Assembly (NCBI GenBank): GCA_023313575.1
Contig: JAJTTP010000019.1
Coordinates: 682,001 to 746,000 of the forward strand
DNA length: 64,000 bases
Direction: 5' to 3'
From: Eutypella sp. D-1
Taxonomy: Eukaryota; Ascomycota; Sordariomycetes; Xylariales; Diatrypaceae
Each line of letters starts with the position of its first letter. The stretch's first letter is position 1. Positions 23,201 to 34,966 of this stretch are shown here, piece by piece. Under the pieces are notes generated by a model. The model ran no database searches and had not been told where the DNA came from. It saw nothing but the letters and a program-made list of their open reading frames with translations. Made by a program: the position numbers and the translations under genes.

Positions 23201-25094
23201 CTACTTCTTCTTGCCGTCCTCGTCCCCGCCATCGTCTCCGTCGGGCGGGCCGAAGTTGTAGGGCGAGGGCGAGGGCGTGCGGAGGGCAACCTGGACCTTG
23301 CCGGACTTGGGGTCGCGGGTGTACTCGTAGCGGCCGCCGAAGACGAGGTCCTTGGCGACGAGCTCGCGGGTGCGGCCGAGGCTCTCGATGGCGGAGATGC
23401 GGTCGAGGGTGTCCTCGAGGAAGGCACGGAACCCTGGTTCGGCGCAGATCTCCTTGAACGCCCGGTGCATCGGCACCGAACTCGCCCGCACCTGCGCCGT
23501 GCTCGTGATGGTGAACAGGTTCTGCCGGTCCAGCTCCCGGATGAAGTCCGCCCGCGTCATGATCTCCTGCGCCTTGTGCATCGGGAACCACGGCAACACG
23601 TGGCCCGTCTCCGGGTCGTACGTCCGGTCCATTTCCTCCTCCTTGTCCACTAGCGCCAGGGCTAAGACCATGGTTGCGGACTGCGAAAGAAGGTCAGAAA
23701 AGAAAAGAAAAAGAGAAAAAGTTGCCGTGTTAGCCGCGCCGTTTCCCCACATCTCCAAGAGGGTGGGGATCTGCGCGATGGACCATTCAACTTTGGGAAA
23801 AAAATTGAAAATTTCTACTCACAGCCCACTTCTGCTGGTCCATCACGTCGTCGTCCATCTCCTCTCCGAAAATCCAGCACTGGTTCAGGAACCAGGTCTT
23901 CTCCAGCTCCTTGATACGGTCGCAGGTGGCCAGCATATCGTTCGACTTAGCGACACGATTGAGGAACGAGAGACGCCCACCGACACGGTCGTACACCTCC
24001 TCGAGCAGCGCGGAGTCGACCTGCTCCCCGTGGTACCGGCTGCGGTACCTACGCAGGGCGGACAGGGCCTGGGTCTTGGGCAGGTCGGTGATGGGTAGGA
24101 CATCCATGCGGGTGGCCAGCAGCTTCAGCCGCTCGTAAACCCAGTAATCGTCACTGCTAAAGACGACAGTAACTAGGTTGGCGGCAGCCCATTGCTCGGC
24201 GCGCTGCTGCAGGAGCTCTAAAAGGTCCTTGCCGTCTTCGTCGTCGCGCAGCAGGTGGACCTGGTTAATGATAACGATAAGGGGCTTCCGCTTGCGGTCG
24301 CGGTGGCGCAGGGCGACCTTTTCGAGCTTGTTAAGCGCGCGTTCGATATCGAGCAAGGCGGTGGACTCGCGCGGCCCGCGCTCGCTGAAGTAGCCGCCGA
24401 TGTAGTCCTCGTGGAACTCGTAATCTAAGGCCTTGCCGAGGCGGATACGGAAGATCTCAAGGTCCGCGTGGGCCTCGAACATCGCGCACCCTTCGCCGTC
24501 GATCTTGCGCATCGCCTCGAGGATCATGCTGCTCTTGCCGCTACCCTTCTCTCCGATGATCAGGTGGTAGTGCCCGGCGTTAGTGCCGTCGATGATCGAG
24601 TCGATCACGTGCTGCTCCGTCCGCATGACCCAGTGCTCCTCGTTAGGGGGCGCGGGTATCTCCTTGCCCATGGCGGCCAGCTCGAGGACCGGGTCGCCGG
24701 GCTCGAACGCGTTTTCGATCTTCTTCAGCTGCAGGTACTTGTACGACTTGTGGTAGACGTACGCGGCGAGGGAGAACCCGGCGGCCAGCACGAACACCGA
24801 CGCGAACGTGGTCGCCGCCGCCTCCGCCATCTTCTGCGCTAGACTCGGATCCTCGCTCCCGGGTCCGGGTCGTCCCGGCCCGAAGCCATCACTCCCGCCC
24901 TGCTGGTGCTGCTGTTGCTGCTGATAGTTATGCCGCGTAGCCGTTGTCGCAAACGCCGGGTGTTGGAGCCGAGAGGGTGGTGGGGGCCGAAACATCAGCA
25001 ACCTACCGCGTCTGACGCCATTTGAATACCGGGGGGTCACCGCCGGTTTCCGAGCCCATAAAGCCCGGCCGCCAGCAGACCTCGCCAACATCAT
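23201..25094 (-). CDS. Mitochondrial-type AAA ATPase-fold protein with C-terminal winged helix
   Basis: Two exons, 25094-23823 and 23680-23201, 583 aa, phase 0, with an intron using GTGAGT and TTTCGCAG. The first 55 residues are Arg/Ala/Ser-rich and low in acid, like a mitochondrial presequence; a polyQ/H patch follows. A hydrophobic segment lies at about 92-114 (ATTFASVFVLAAGFSLAAYV). The ATPase domain has Walker A GEKGSGKSS at 181-189 and a Walker B-like LIVIINQVHLL, in which Asn-Gln replace the usual Asp-Glu. After the ATPase core comes a helical part (YDRVGGRLSFLNRVAKS) and, across the intron, a winged-helix-like C-terminus (EEMDRTYDPETGHVLPW, ADFIRELDRQNLFTI). This layout matches fungal 'AAA protein C-terminal winged helix' proteins of unknown function. 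Probable location: inner mitochondrial membrane. Confidence 0.82.
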
Positions 25095-27176
25095 TACTAT
25101 TAATCATTTACCATAAAATATTCTTTCTAATCAAAATCAACCATTCGCAATCAAGTTTGTCGTACGTATGTATCATTACTCTTCTTGTTTCTGTTTTTTG
25201 TTTTATCGCGCAAGGGGGAGGCCTCACCGGTTCCAGCATACTCCTTGGAAATTTCCTTGGTTTGACCGTGCTCCTTACTACACTAAAGGCGCAGCCATAG
25301 GCCCGTAGCGGATCCGTTAATTAACTCTAAAGTCGTAGCGCAGCATCAACTTGTGAAACACACCGTGGAATGGTTCTTGGCGGCAGGGATGTTTGGTTGG
25401 CTGGTAACTCTGGAACTTAGCGTGTTGGCATCTATCCGAATTCCTGACTGCTGTCCTTTGTCTGAGAATCTCCAAGGGTAACTTCCCTTTGTAACTTCCC
25501 AGTCGTAACTTCCAAAGTTCCTGCCGCTACTTCGGTACGTACCCTTTCCCAGCTGTAGTAAGCCCTCGCAATGCACATAGGCGTAGTTTGCAATTATCCG
25601 ATTCGCGATTGATACACGCATTACAAACGGAGATCCTGTACAAACGCAACGGTTGCCATAACAAATACTTAACCAAAGAATGATGCAATCACAAAACTTT
25701 CTTGTATATGCACAGTTTCTTTCTAGCATCTCATAATGAAAAAAAAATATTTGACCTAGATGTGACAGTGGCTCTCAGGTTCTCAATAATACAACTTGCT
25801 AATTGCAATAACGTATAGAAGGTCGGATTGCATACTTGGACAGCACTCTATCACAAGCCCGCTTCCTTTGTTTCTAAGAAATATCTGCTCATAACCAGAG
25901 CTCGCACCTGCCTAACTTGTTGCAATCTCTAGCTATATGTTCTTTTCCTCTTTTATTGCTCTGGTGGGGATATCCTGAGCTTACCCCTATTTGCCCCGCA
26001 TCTGCCCCGCTAAGATAAGTACCTAGGTATGTATAGTCCATGGTGGAGTACAATGCTGAGAGTCCTTACTTAAGCAATGTGTAACGAGAATCAACGTCGA
26101 AGGACTCGGATCTTGTACAGATGGCTTGTAAGTAAAGAAGGATACAATGGGATATGACCTTTTTCACACATAACAGAGAGAAACTTGCTAGTTGGTATAG
26201 TTCTGAATATAAGTTATCGCTAATCAGTAAAAGCTGTCTGTCGTGCGGGTTACGTAATCCGACAGATATCATTCTCCTATCTTGTCATTGATTGTAATGG
26301 AACACATGCTTGGGTGCTGCCTAGGACCTATACAAAGGAAACATAGCATTTCTCCCACAAAATCCAAAGTACTTCTCCCAGGTGCCTTTGATCAGTACAA
26401 ACATACATCTACTGTACTTGTGGCAGTCTTTTCCTGCTTGCTCTGACAAAGCTTAGAGGGCAATACAAGTACAAGCAAGGTGCTCGATTACTTGCCATTA
26501 TATATACCCTGCCGTACTCCTTTGCCCTCACGACCGTATTGTACATATTTAACTAACATGACACTGAAGTAAGCAGGTATAAAAGACTGCAGGTAGGTAT
26601 ACATGATATAGCCTGCTTCTTTGGATATATATACATATACCTCTCTGTGCCATTTAATATTCTCAATAAAGTCACGGATTCGCCCCTTCCCTCCGTACCG
26701 AGGGACCCAGGAGCCAACTTGTATAGGTTCTCATTATATTTCATCTTGTTAATGCCTTGAGGATACCGATGTACCTTGCAATTCAATGTTTCTGTAACAC
26801 TTAGGCTTCTAGTACCTAGCGCGTTTTGCAATTACCTACTCCCGTTGCTATAGGGGACCTGAATAGTGACATACATACAATATGTTAGCTTTCGTTCTTT
26901 CCTATTTTGTAATCGTAATTTGCTCACTGGTATTGCGGGGGACGATTATGATAGCACATTACCCAAAAGGGAATCACAGGACAAAATAGCTTTCACAGTT
27001 CCTGAGTGATGTAAATCTTTTTTTTTTAATTTCTTTTTAAACAGATCATCTTCAACTCCTGAAGACAAGTGACAAAATCACAAGGAGACCAGGTCAACAG
27101 CATCAGTTATTGTCATCCCATTTGAAACTTTGCCCCTATCACTGTTGTATATCCCCTTGCTTCTGTTGATATATTG
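25095..27176. other. AT-rich spacer of 2.1 kb, no supported gene
   Basis: Divergent promoters of the AAA gene and the disordered-protein gene are expected here. It holds a TACCTAGG motif near 26022 and a polypyrimidine run ending in aaacag at about 27040-27052, which could be a 5' UTR intron acceptor for the gene at 27177. Nothing else stands out. Confidence 0.5.
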
Positions 27177-30100
27177 ATGACTGAACTGTACACACCTGCA
27201 TTGACTAATATGGAGTCGTCCGATGAAGTACCGGCCTCGGTCGGGTCACTGTCAACAACCCAGCCGGTACCGGTGCCGACGCGTCTGCCAAATCAGGCAG
27301 GAACGCCAGATCACAACACCCAGAATACCCTGACTCATAACAAACAGCCCACACAACCCACCTCTTACCTTGATCCCCGCCTCAGTCATTCTGAAGCCTT
27401 ATCTGCATTCTTTTCATCTGAACCTGATAATACCCCTCTGACTATTGAGAAAACGGAGAGTGACCACGGAGAGTATATTGAACCTCAGACAATTCCCCAC
27501 GGTCGCGGTAGACTATCTCTTTTGAACAAGGCAAGGCGAATTGGAGGAAGAAGGTTTGGAAGGAAGCGTTCTAGGAGCCAATCATCATCCTCTTCCGCAG
27601 GCTCGAGTGTTGGTAGCGGAGTTCACTGGGGTAACATTCACTTACCACCTTCGCACCTGCTCTCTGAACCTGAAAGCACACAAACCTATCAGCAGCGTGG
27701 TTTAACCAAGTCTGCTACTTGGTCTGACTCACTGCATCACGCCTCCAGCTCTGGTGCAAAAGACTGCGATACCACATCACTTGAAGGTGGTGTCAATCCA
27801 GGCTCACTGTCGCGTTCATCAAGCCCACAGCAAGACACAGAGCCCAGGAGCATTTTGGTTGACTCTCCCAAGAAAACCCACTCAAGGCGACATTCAGAGA
27901 ACGAACCTTTGAAAGTTCGTTTCTCAGAAGATATCTCTTACAATAGCCCAGACTCAGGGAAATTTCAGTCACCATCCCCATCACCTGATTCCAGCCCCTC
28001 TCCTGCCACATCAAGTCACACAACAACGAGCCAATCAGGTGCAGACACTGGAAGCGAAGGGGTTGAGCCTCCTGCTGCTGCCCTTCCTAACACATTCCCA
28101 GTCACCAAGGGCACCACTATCGCTCTCCGACGCAAAGGAAAGACCAAGATAAGAGTATATAACCCGTCTTATGCTGATCTCCCCCCCATTGTCGAGCACG
28201 AGCCAGGCATCATACCTCCACCACTTCGCCCTTTGCCAGCTATACCAAACTCTTTTAAAGAGATAATAGAGAGTACGCAGGAGCATCAAGCCAGAATAGC
28301 ACGCATGGAGAAGCGTCAGAAGAGAGTCGAGGAGGCGAACAAGCATTGGAAGGCAAAGATCAGTGCCAACAAATCGCTTGGAAGCGACAGCACTACATAC
28401 CAAATGGAAGACCAGCAGCTTGGCCAGGACTCAGCCCATCCTGGCACTTATAGCCTTGAGTCTCAGACACAGGCTGCTTCGGGAGTGCGTGATCCACTTG
28501 GACGCGCTGTCGATGCCGACGATGCCGACGATGCCGATGATGATCACGGCTTGCCTGATGGTAGATCTCTCTACCACAACTTTAGATTCTCTGATGCTGA
28601 ACGCATTACTGACTCTTCACCCGTGAGCGACGGCCTGCCCTGTCCTCTCACACCTATTGAAGAGGAACGGTCAAGTATCGGAAGTCAGAATAACAGTAAC
28701 GATCGCATCGATGCGCTGAGTAAGATGCACGAGATTGATCAAGAGGAAGAAGCAGGCTCACTCAAGTCTCCTGGCTCTTCTATTACAGACTTGAGCAGAG
28801 TCGGTCCTTCAGAGCGCTCTGGAACTGCCGAAGCGCCTAACGCGACTGAGGAACCTACTAGAATCACGACTCCCAGTCTTATGCAATGGGCCGAGGCCTC
28901 ATACGAGGCGACCACTGAGACGGCGCGTGCTGTAGTGACTACCAGGCCTGTGAGCCGCCATATGCAAGTGGACATTACTGCTGCGGGACCGTCAGGACAC
29001 CGGTTTAGCCTCGACGATGACACTGATGTACGCCCCGCAACTACAACGTCGGTCCCGAGAACGGAATCAAGCTCTGCACCTCGACTCTCCTTTGGAACGC
29101 CGCGACAAGCAGAACAGCGTTCGCGCACTGGAACCGAAACCTTCGACATCGGTCTCCCACCCCAGCTCCCACCGATCCGTCTGCAAGAGTCAATGCACCA
29201 TGACTTGATGGAGTGGACGGTTCTTGGGGCTAGCACGCCGTCCTCAGCAGCAGCACCGACGTCATCGTCGTCCCGCGGTTACAGCCGTGCTGACTACCAA
29301 ACACCTCCTGATGCCCGAATCCAACAGCAGCTCCAAACGCACCTGTTGACTCCGTCGCGTTCTCGTGGCCCTGTGCGTTCCGCGGCCGCTCTGGCAGCAC
29401 TTGTCGAAGAGGAGGTGGCGCGGCACCAGGAAGAGCAGCGATCCAGACCTATGGGATACGCCGAGGTGGCTGCACTTGCACGACAGGAGGCGGAGATGCG
29501 AGAGCGGCTGTACTCGTTCCCACTCCGTGTTGAGGACGACGTGCGCCGCCTTGTGCGATACGAACTGATGTGGTGCAGTCCTCTCTTTGAGTCCGCGGCT
29601 GCAACGCCAAAGCGCCTGCGCCACCGCGCCCTTGCCGCCGCCACCGAGGCCCTCGAGGAGCAACATGGAGATGCTGCCGGTTACAGAATCGCCGCGGCTG
29701 CCACTAACACCCGTCCTTCCCGATAGGAGCGGGAGCGGGAGCGTAGTGGACCAGCAGCGGCGCCGCAGCGGACGAGTCCTGGATCCGTCTCCAGCGGCAT
29801 TAGAACTAGATTGGACCGAAGCTACATCGAAGACGCCCCTAGTCCCTCTTCCTCACCTTCCCGTCCTCCTACGGGAAACTCGGGCGCCTCTACCACCGAC
29901 GGTGGTTCCAACCCTACCCGCTCCGGCATCGTACCCATCCACAATCCTTTTGCGGCAGTAACCCCCACTGGAGCCACTCGTCTCGGAGACCCTCCTAGTC
30001 CTTGGTTCTACGAGGCGAGGGGTACCAACGGAGGTAGCGACAGCATGGATGCGGATGCACAGGCTAGACAAGAGGCCCGCCAGGCGCGCCACCAGCGCAC

Positions 30101-30353
30101 CAAGAATAACAAGACGGCGAAAGATGCCAGGAAGGAAAAGAAGGACGCAAAAGATCAAGACGATGCCGAGAATGGAATTGAGGTCACAGAGATAATCGGT
30201 ACGACGTCTCGTGGAGATGCAGTCTCTGGTTCCGGTGGTGGCGGTCTGCTCGACCGCATGGCAATGCGCCTCCGTCCCAGCTTCGGCAACCTGTGGGAGA
30301 GTGCGAAGGATCACAAGGAGAAGCGAACCGAGAAAGATCAGGGAAAGAAGTAG
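27177..30353 (+). CDS. Large disordered protein, function unknown
   Basis: Main exon 27177-29679, likely joined to 29755-30353 (donor GTTACA, acceptor CCAG, CTAAC branch near 29703), which gives about 1033 aa in frame. If unspliced the first frame ends at 29726 with 849 aa. The start is the ATG of MTELYTPAL; the TTG before it is not needed. Most of the protein is Ser/Pro/Thr-rich and disordered. Recognisable local features are a basic patch GGRRFGRKRSRSQ, a more ordered segment TTIALRRKGKTKIRVYNPSY, a coiled-coil-like run HQARIARMEKRQKRVEEANK, an Asp-Ala repeat (about 443-453), a helical C-terminal block YELMWCSPLFESAAATPKRL, and a final Lys/Asp/Gln-rich tail with LLDRMAMRLRPSFGNLW. I recognise no family. 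Scaffold or regulatory protein is a guess. Confidence 0.6.
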
Positions 30354-30871
30354 AAAGATGAGGGTGGGTTGCTATGGCTAGGGTTGTGCACAAACGGTGG
30401 TAATCCAGGATTTCCAAGGTCAGGTGCTGATAGCAATGGTTGCCTACTTTTCGAGATGTGGTTACGGCAAAGTCGATCTCTCCTTACGAATGTGTCATAT
30501 TATGTTCTCATACGATATCATCGTCGCATCTTGGGGCGCTGCGTTGTGTTGCATTGCTTGGTAGTGCTGGTTGGTGATGTTCAATTCCAAATATTCCGTT
30601 AACAATTTCTTGCCCTCATGACCGTGATCATGCTATACTCTCTAGCTGCATATACCGCATTGAGCGATCCTTAAGTATGTCCCGGCAATTATGCGCTTAT
30701 CATGGTAATGACGATGCTTCCCTCTAAGAAGTTAGCGTCCATGAGCTCATCTAACTAGGTATATATGCCATCTCCCCAGCCTCTCCTCTTCTGTTTCCCA
30801 CTCAGAAAACGATGAAATCCCCTCTTCTATTTCGGAAACATTTCTTTGCTTCTCACTCATAGGTGGAGAAG
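30354..30871. other. Short spacer before amidohydrolase gene
   Basis: About 0.5 kb between two plus-strand genes. It should contain the amidohydrolase promoter. No motif or gene seen. Confidence 0.5.
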
Positions 30872-33790
30872 ATGGAAGACGTGAAAAATAGGGATCACAT
30901 GAGCGGGCTGCCACCATACAGCGCGGTGGCGCCCGCCGGACGACAACGACCGCCTGGTCGCGGCTTCGTGCGGCGTCGCCGGGGGTTGCGACTCTTCGGA
31001 CTTGCCTGTCTGGCATTCATTGTATATGCGCAGTGGAGGCAGATCGGATCAAGTCAGAGACCCAGCAACCCGTCTAGGCTGTCCGTCGAGAAACTCCAGG
31101 AAGACCTGCAGGAGTGCTCGAGGCTTCGATCGAAGCCGACAGACCCCATCGGACTGGGTCGCGAGCGCAACGCGCGCTACGTCGATGGCTACAGGCCGAC
31201 CCTAATCAAGAACGCGACGGTGTGGGTCGGCGAGCCAGCGGAGGGCACGAGCCCCGAGGATGCGCGTGCTGGCAGCGGTTACGCGTGGGTTGGTGCCGAC
31301 GTGTTTCTTGAGCACGGACTCATCAAACAAGTCGGGCCAGACCTCGACGCCAGCTCTTTCCCACGTGACACGTTGATATGGGACGCAGAGCGCCGCCCGC
31401 TCACGAGCGGCATCATCGACATGCACAGCCACGCCGGCGTGGACAATGTCCCAAGCCTGTGGGGTAGCGGGGACACCAATGAGCTAAGCGCGGACATCAC
31501 GCCCTTCGTGCGATCTATTGACGGGCTGGACCCTCTGGACTACCAGCTTCAGGTCATCAAGTCCGGCGGCGTGACCACCAGCCTGGTGCTGCCAGGTTCG
31601 GGCAACAACATCGGCGGCGAGGCCTATGTGATCAAGCATGCCGTCGGCCGGGCCGACGGCCGCAATGAGACCTCCATCGAGGACATGCTGGCGGACCCTG
31701 ACCGCGCCTGGCGATACATCAAGATGGCATGCGGCGAGAACCCAAAGCGTGTGTATGGCCGGGCCGGCGAGCACGGACCTTTCAGCCGACTCGGCGAGTC
31801 CTGGGAGTTTCGTCACGCCTTCGAGCAGGCCGCTGCGCACGTGGGCGCCCAGGATGACTGGTGCGCGGCTGCCGAAGCCGACGGCGCCGAAACCCTGGAC
31901 CGCTACTTACCCCGGGACCTGCGGTGGGAGACGCTCGGCGCGGTGCTGCGCGGGCAGGTCCACGTCAACACGCATTGCTACACGATCCCGGACCTGGAGG
32001 CGTTCGTGGACCACACCAACGAGTTCAAGTTCGCGGTGCGCGCCTTCCACCACGCGCACCAGACCTTCCTGATCCCTGAGGTGCAGAAGCGCGCCTGGGG
32101 GGATTCGCCGCCCGCGTCCGCGCTGTTCGCCGATAATATGTGGTACAAACACGAGGCGTACGTGGGCAGCGAGTACGCCGGCAAGATTCTATACGAGCAG
32201 GGCCTGACACCGATCTACGTAAGCGACAATCCTGTGCTCAATGCGCAACACGTAGTCTTCGAGGCCGCCAAGGCTTTCGGCTACGGTCTCCCCTACCACG
32301 CCGCCCTCGCCTCAGTCACCACGGCGCCTGCCGAGCGCCTCGGTCTAGGCAAACGCCTGGGCAAGATCAAGCCAGGCTTTGATGCCGACATCGTCGTCTG
32401 GGATAGCGACCCCCTGAGCGTCGGTGCTACCCCTGTTCAGGTTTGGATTGATGGCACCGCCCAGCTTGAGGACCCTGTCGAGCTGAACAAGCCTTTACCC
32501 CCACCCGTCGGACCCTCTGATCCGAAGCCCAACACGGAAGAGGAGCCCGTGGGAGCCCGCGACCTGATATTCACCGGCGTGTCGAAATCGTTCCTGTCCA
32601 AGCGCGGGGAGTCAGCACAAAGCGTCCCTGAGGGCCAGAACCTTACGGTTGCGATCAGGGCCGGCAGGATCGTCTGCATCGGCGGCTGTAAGGCAGAGTT
32701 AGAGGCCGCCTCGGAGTCGGGCAACGCGAGGGTGGTGGCCTTACAGAACGGATACGTCGCGCGGCCGTTTGTGGCGTTTGGGTCACTCGTGGGGCTGAAT
32801 GCCATCGACGCGGAGGACGACACGGACAATGGTGGGTCGCCAGACGTCTTTAGCCGCGCGGTAGATGGTCTAGCCCTGGGCACCAAGAAGCTGCGGTACG
32901 CGCGGCGGTACGGCGTCGCCCGGGCCATCTCGGCGCCTAAGTACACGGGCCAGGCGACGCATCAGGGCACGAGCGTCGGGTTCCGCACGGCGGCGGGGCA
33001 TGCCCTCGAGGAAGGCGCCGTCTTCGCCGATGATGCCGCGCTGCACTACACGCTGACGCCCACTGCCAAGGAGGGCGCGGGCAAGTCCATCTCCGGCGCG
33101 GTCGGCGAGCTCCGACGCAAGCTACTCGAGGCCGTAGACGCTAACGCCACCGCCACCGATCCGTACTCTGAGGCCGCGTTCCTTACCCGGGTTGTCCAGG
33201 GCGAGCTCCCGCTCGTCGTTACAGTGCACAGCGCGGACGCGATCGCGGCGCTGTTACGGGTCAAGGGGACAGTAGACGCAGCGATCTCGTCGTTGGCATC
33301 CTCGAAAGCCGGGCTTAGACTCGTCATTCTCGGCGGCGCAGAGTCGCACTTGGTAGCGGACGAGCTAGCTGCGGCAGGCGAGGACGTGGCCGTGGTGCTC
33401 AGCCCATTCCGGTCGTACCGCACGTCGTGGGACCAGCGGCGGGCGCTCGTCGGAGCACCGCTGCAGAACGGCACGGCGGTGGACGCGCTTGTGGCCGCGG
33501 GTGTCGATACCTCCAGGATCGCTATCGGCCTCGAGGAGGACTGGATCGTCCGCGACCTCGGTCTCCTGGCTGGAATCGCCCATGCTAACGGCGGCGGTGC
33601 CATCTCCGAGAGCGAGGCCCTTGATCTTGTCGGCCGCAACATTCTGGATATCCTGGGTATCCCGGTCAAAGGGAAAGATCAACAGGGGCCCGTTGATGAG
33701 TTTGTCATCTTTGACGGGAACCCCTTGGAGGTTGGGTCCCGCGTCAGGGCTGTGGCTGATGGCAGATCGGAGGTAGCGTTTTTCGAGTGA
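30872..33790 (+). CDS. Membrane-anchored amidohydrolase with two amidohydrolase-like halves
   Basis: Single exon, 972 aa from the ATG at 30872 (MEDVKNRDHM). The N-terminus is cytosolic and basic (FVRRRRGLRL), followed by a hydrophobic span at about 37-54 (LFGLACLAFIVYAQW), giving a type II signal-anchor. The first metal-dependent amidohydrolase half has the HxH pair in DMHSHAGVD, further candidate ligands in VNTHCYTIPD and FHHAHQTFLIPE, a late Asp in YVSDNPVLNAQH, and the usual C-terminal KIKPGFDADIVVWDSDPL. After a Pro-rich linker a second half follows (about 560-972) with VSKSFLSKRGE, IRAGRIVCIGG, NGYVARPFVAFGSLVG and FVIFDGNPLEVGSRV, but without an HxH pair. So the second half looks like a degenerate, structural duplicate. 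Substrate unknown; peptide, imide or N-acyl sugar are possible in this superfamily. Confidence 0.85.
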   Translation: MEDVKNRDHMSGLPPYSAVAPAGRQRPPGRGFVRRRRGLRLFGLACLAFIVYAQWRQIGSSQRPSNPSRLSVEKLQEDLQECSRLRSKPTDPIGLGRERNARYVDGYRPTLIKNATVWVGEPAEGTSPEDARAGSGYAWVGADVFLEHGLIKQVGPDLDASSFPRDTLIWDAERRPLTSGIIDMHSHAGVDNVPSLWGSGDTNELSADITPFVRSIDGLDPLDYQLQVIKSGGVTTSLVLPGSGNNIGGEAYVIKHAVGRADGRNETSIEDMLADPDRAWRYIKMACGENPKRVYGRAGEHGPFSRLGESWEFRHAFEQAAAHVGAQDDWCAAAEADGAETLDRYLPRDLRWETLGAVLRGQVHVNTHCYTIPDLEAFVDHTNEFKFAVRAFHHAHQTFLIPEVQKRAWGDSPPASALFADNMWYKHEAYVGSEYAGKILYEQGLTPIYVSDNPVLNAQHVVFEAAKAFGYGLPYHAALASVTTAPAERLGLGKRLGKIKPGFDADIVVWDSDPLSVGATPVQVWIDGTAQLEDPVELNKPLPPPVGPSDPKPNTEEEPVGARDLIFTGVSKSFLSKRGESAQSVPEGQNLTVAIRAGRIVCIGGCKAELEAASESGNARVVALQNGYVARPFVAFGSLVGLNAIDAEDDTDNGGSPDVFSRAVDGLALGTKKLRYARRYGVARAISAPKYTGQATHQGTSVGFRTAAGHALEEGAVFADDAALHYTLTPTAKEGAGKSISGAVGELRRKLLEAVDANATATDPYSEAAFLTRVVQGELPLVVTVHSADAIAALLRVKGTVDAAISSLASSKAGLRLVILGGAESHLVADELAAAGEDVAVVLSPFRSYRTSWDQRRALVGAPLQNGTAVDALVAAGVDTSRIAIGLEEDWIVRDLGLLAGIAHANGGGAISESEALDLVGRNILDILGIPVKGKDQQGPVDEFVIFDGNPLEVGSRVRAVADGRSEVAFFE

Positions 33791-34966
33791 GACTATTCTC
33801 CATCTTTGTTGAATTATGTGTCTGTTCTTATAGGGGGAGGCTGTGTCACCTGGCCCTCTAGGTAAGCGCACACTATAATCTTAGATTTCGGGGTATATAA
33901 CTCTGTAATTGATTTCCATGCATCCAAGAACGTATATCCTTGTCCCTTAGCTCTCAATCACAATGGTTATACTTATTTGCGAAACACCCCCTTTTCAATA
34001 TTTCAAAATATCTACTCTATATTTCCATCTACAAAACACCCCCATCACCCTTACATGGCACCACCAAGTGTTATTTCTCTCTTCTAGTATCGCGACTCTC
34101 ATGTAGACGTACAGGCATGCAGGGTGAAAGTTATCATTCATACGATGCTTGAAACCCTTTAGAGTTCTGCATACGCATATCTCTCTCCAATCTAGATGCT
34201 GGGCAACTTTCATACTCCTTGTCAAAAATGCAGCTATCCGTTTTATATGCAGTGCCTTTTGAATGGAGTTGGGGTTGTTGTCACATGATCCTGTTCAAAT
34301 TATCACAACCTTGAATGGCTTCTTACATTACCTGGCACACAACACTTCAACATAGTGCCAGGCAAGAAGCCCACATTTGATACCCGTAAACAAACAGAGT
34401 TCCGTTGGCCAATCCCAAGGTGGCAGTAATATACACTTTTGAGCTCCGAGCTTGCGTAAGTCGTCCTGAAAATTCAGGTATTTAAGGGCCTAGGTACCTA
34501 GGAGGCATAATGCACCCTCCACATTGGAAGGAGCGACCTCGGTAGCTACCCACCTACCCGTGTAGCCACTATGTACTTACTGAAAGTCAAACAGGGAAAG
34601 AGCAAGCGATATTGGAGCTCACTTTCCCTTTGGACCTTCCAGCTGTTTTCTCTGTTTACGTCATCCCTTCTCTAATTGCATGGAAGGCTATGGCCAGGTC
34701 AATAGTGGTTAATACCCTTCACACAGTGTAAAGTTTTCCCTGTGTAGGTCTCTCCTGTCTGTCTTATCTCCTATCAAACCCAGGCATATCAATTGCACGG
34801 CCTTTCAGGTTGGGATTTGTGAACTTTATACTCCCAAACCTGAGCACTTCTTCCAATACCTTGGATAACAGCCGCGTCGCCGACCCTACCCAGGGAAATC
34901 CCTATAGTTCTCTTCATCTAGGAATAATAGAAAGGCTTGTTCCTACTGCTATCTGCCATCGCCAGG
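33791..34966. other. Spacer between amidohydrolase and GH79 genes
   Basis: About 1.2 kb. It holds tandem TACCTAGG-type motifs near 34490-34505. No gene is supported. Confidence 0.5.
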
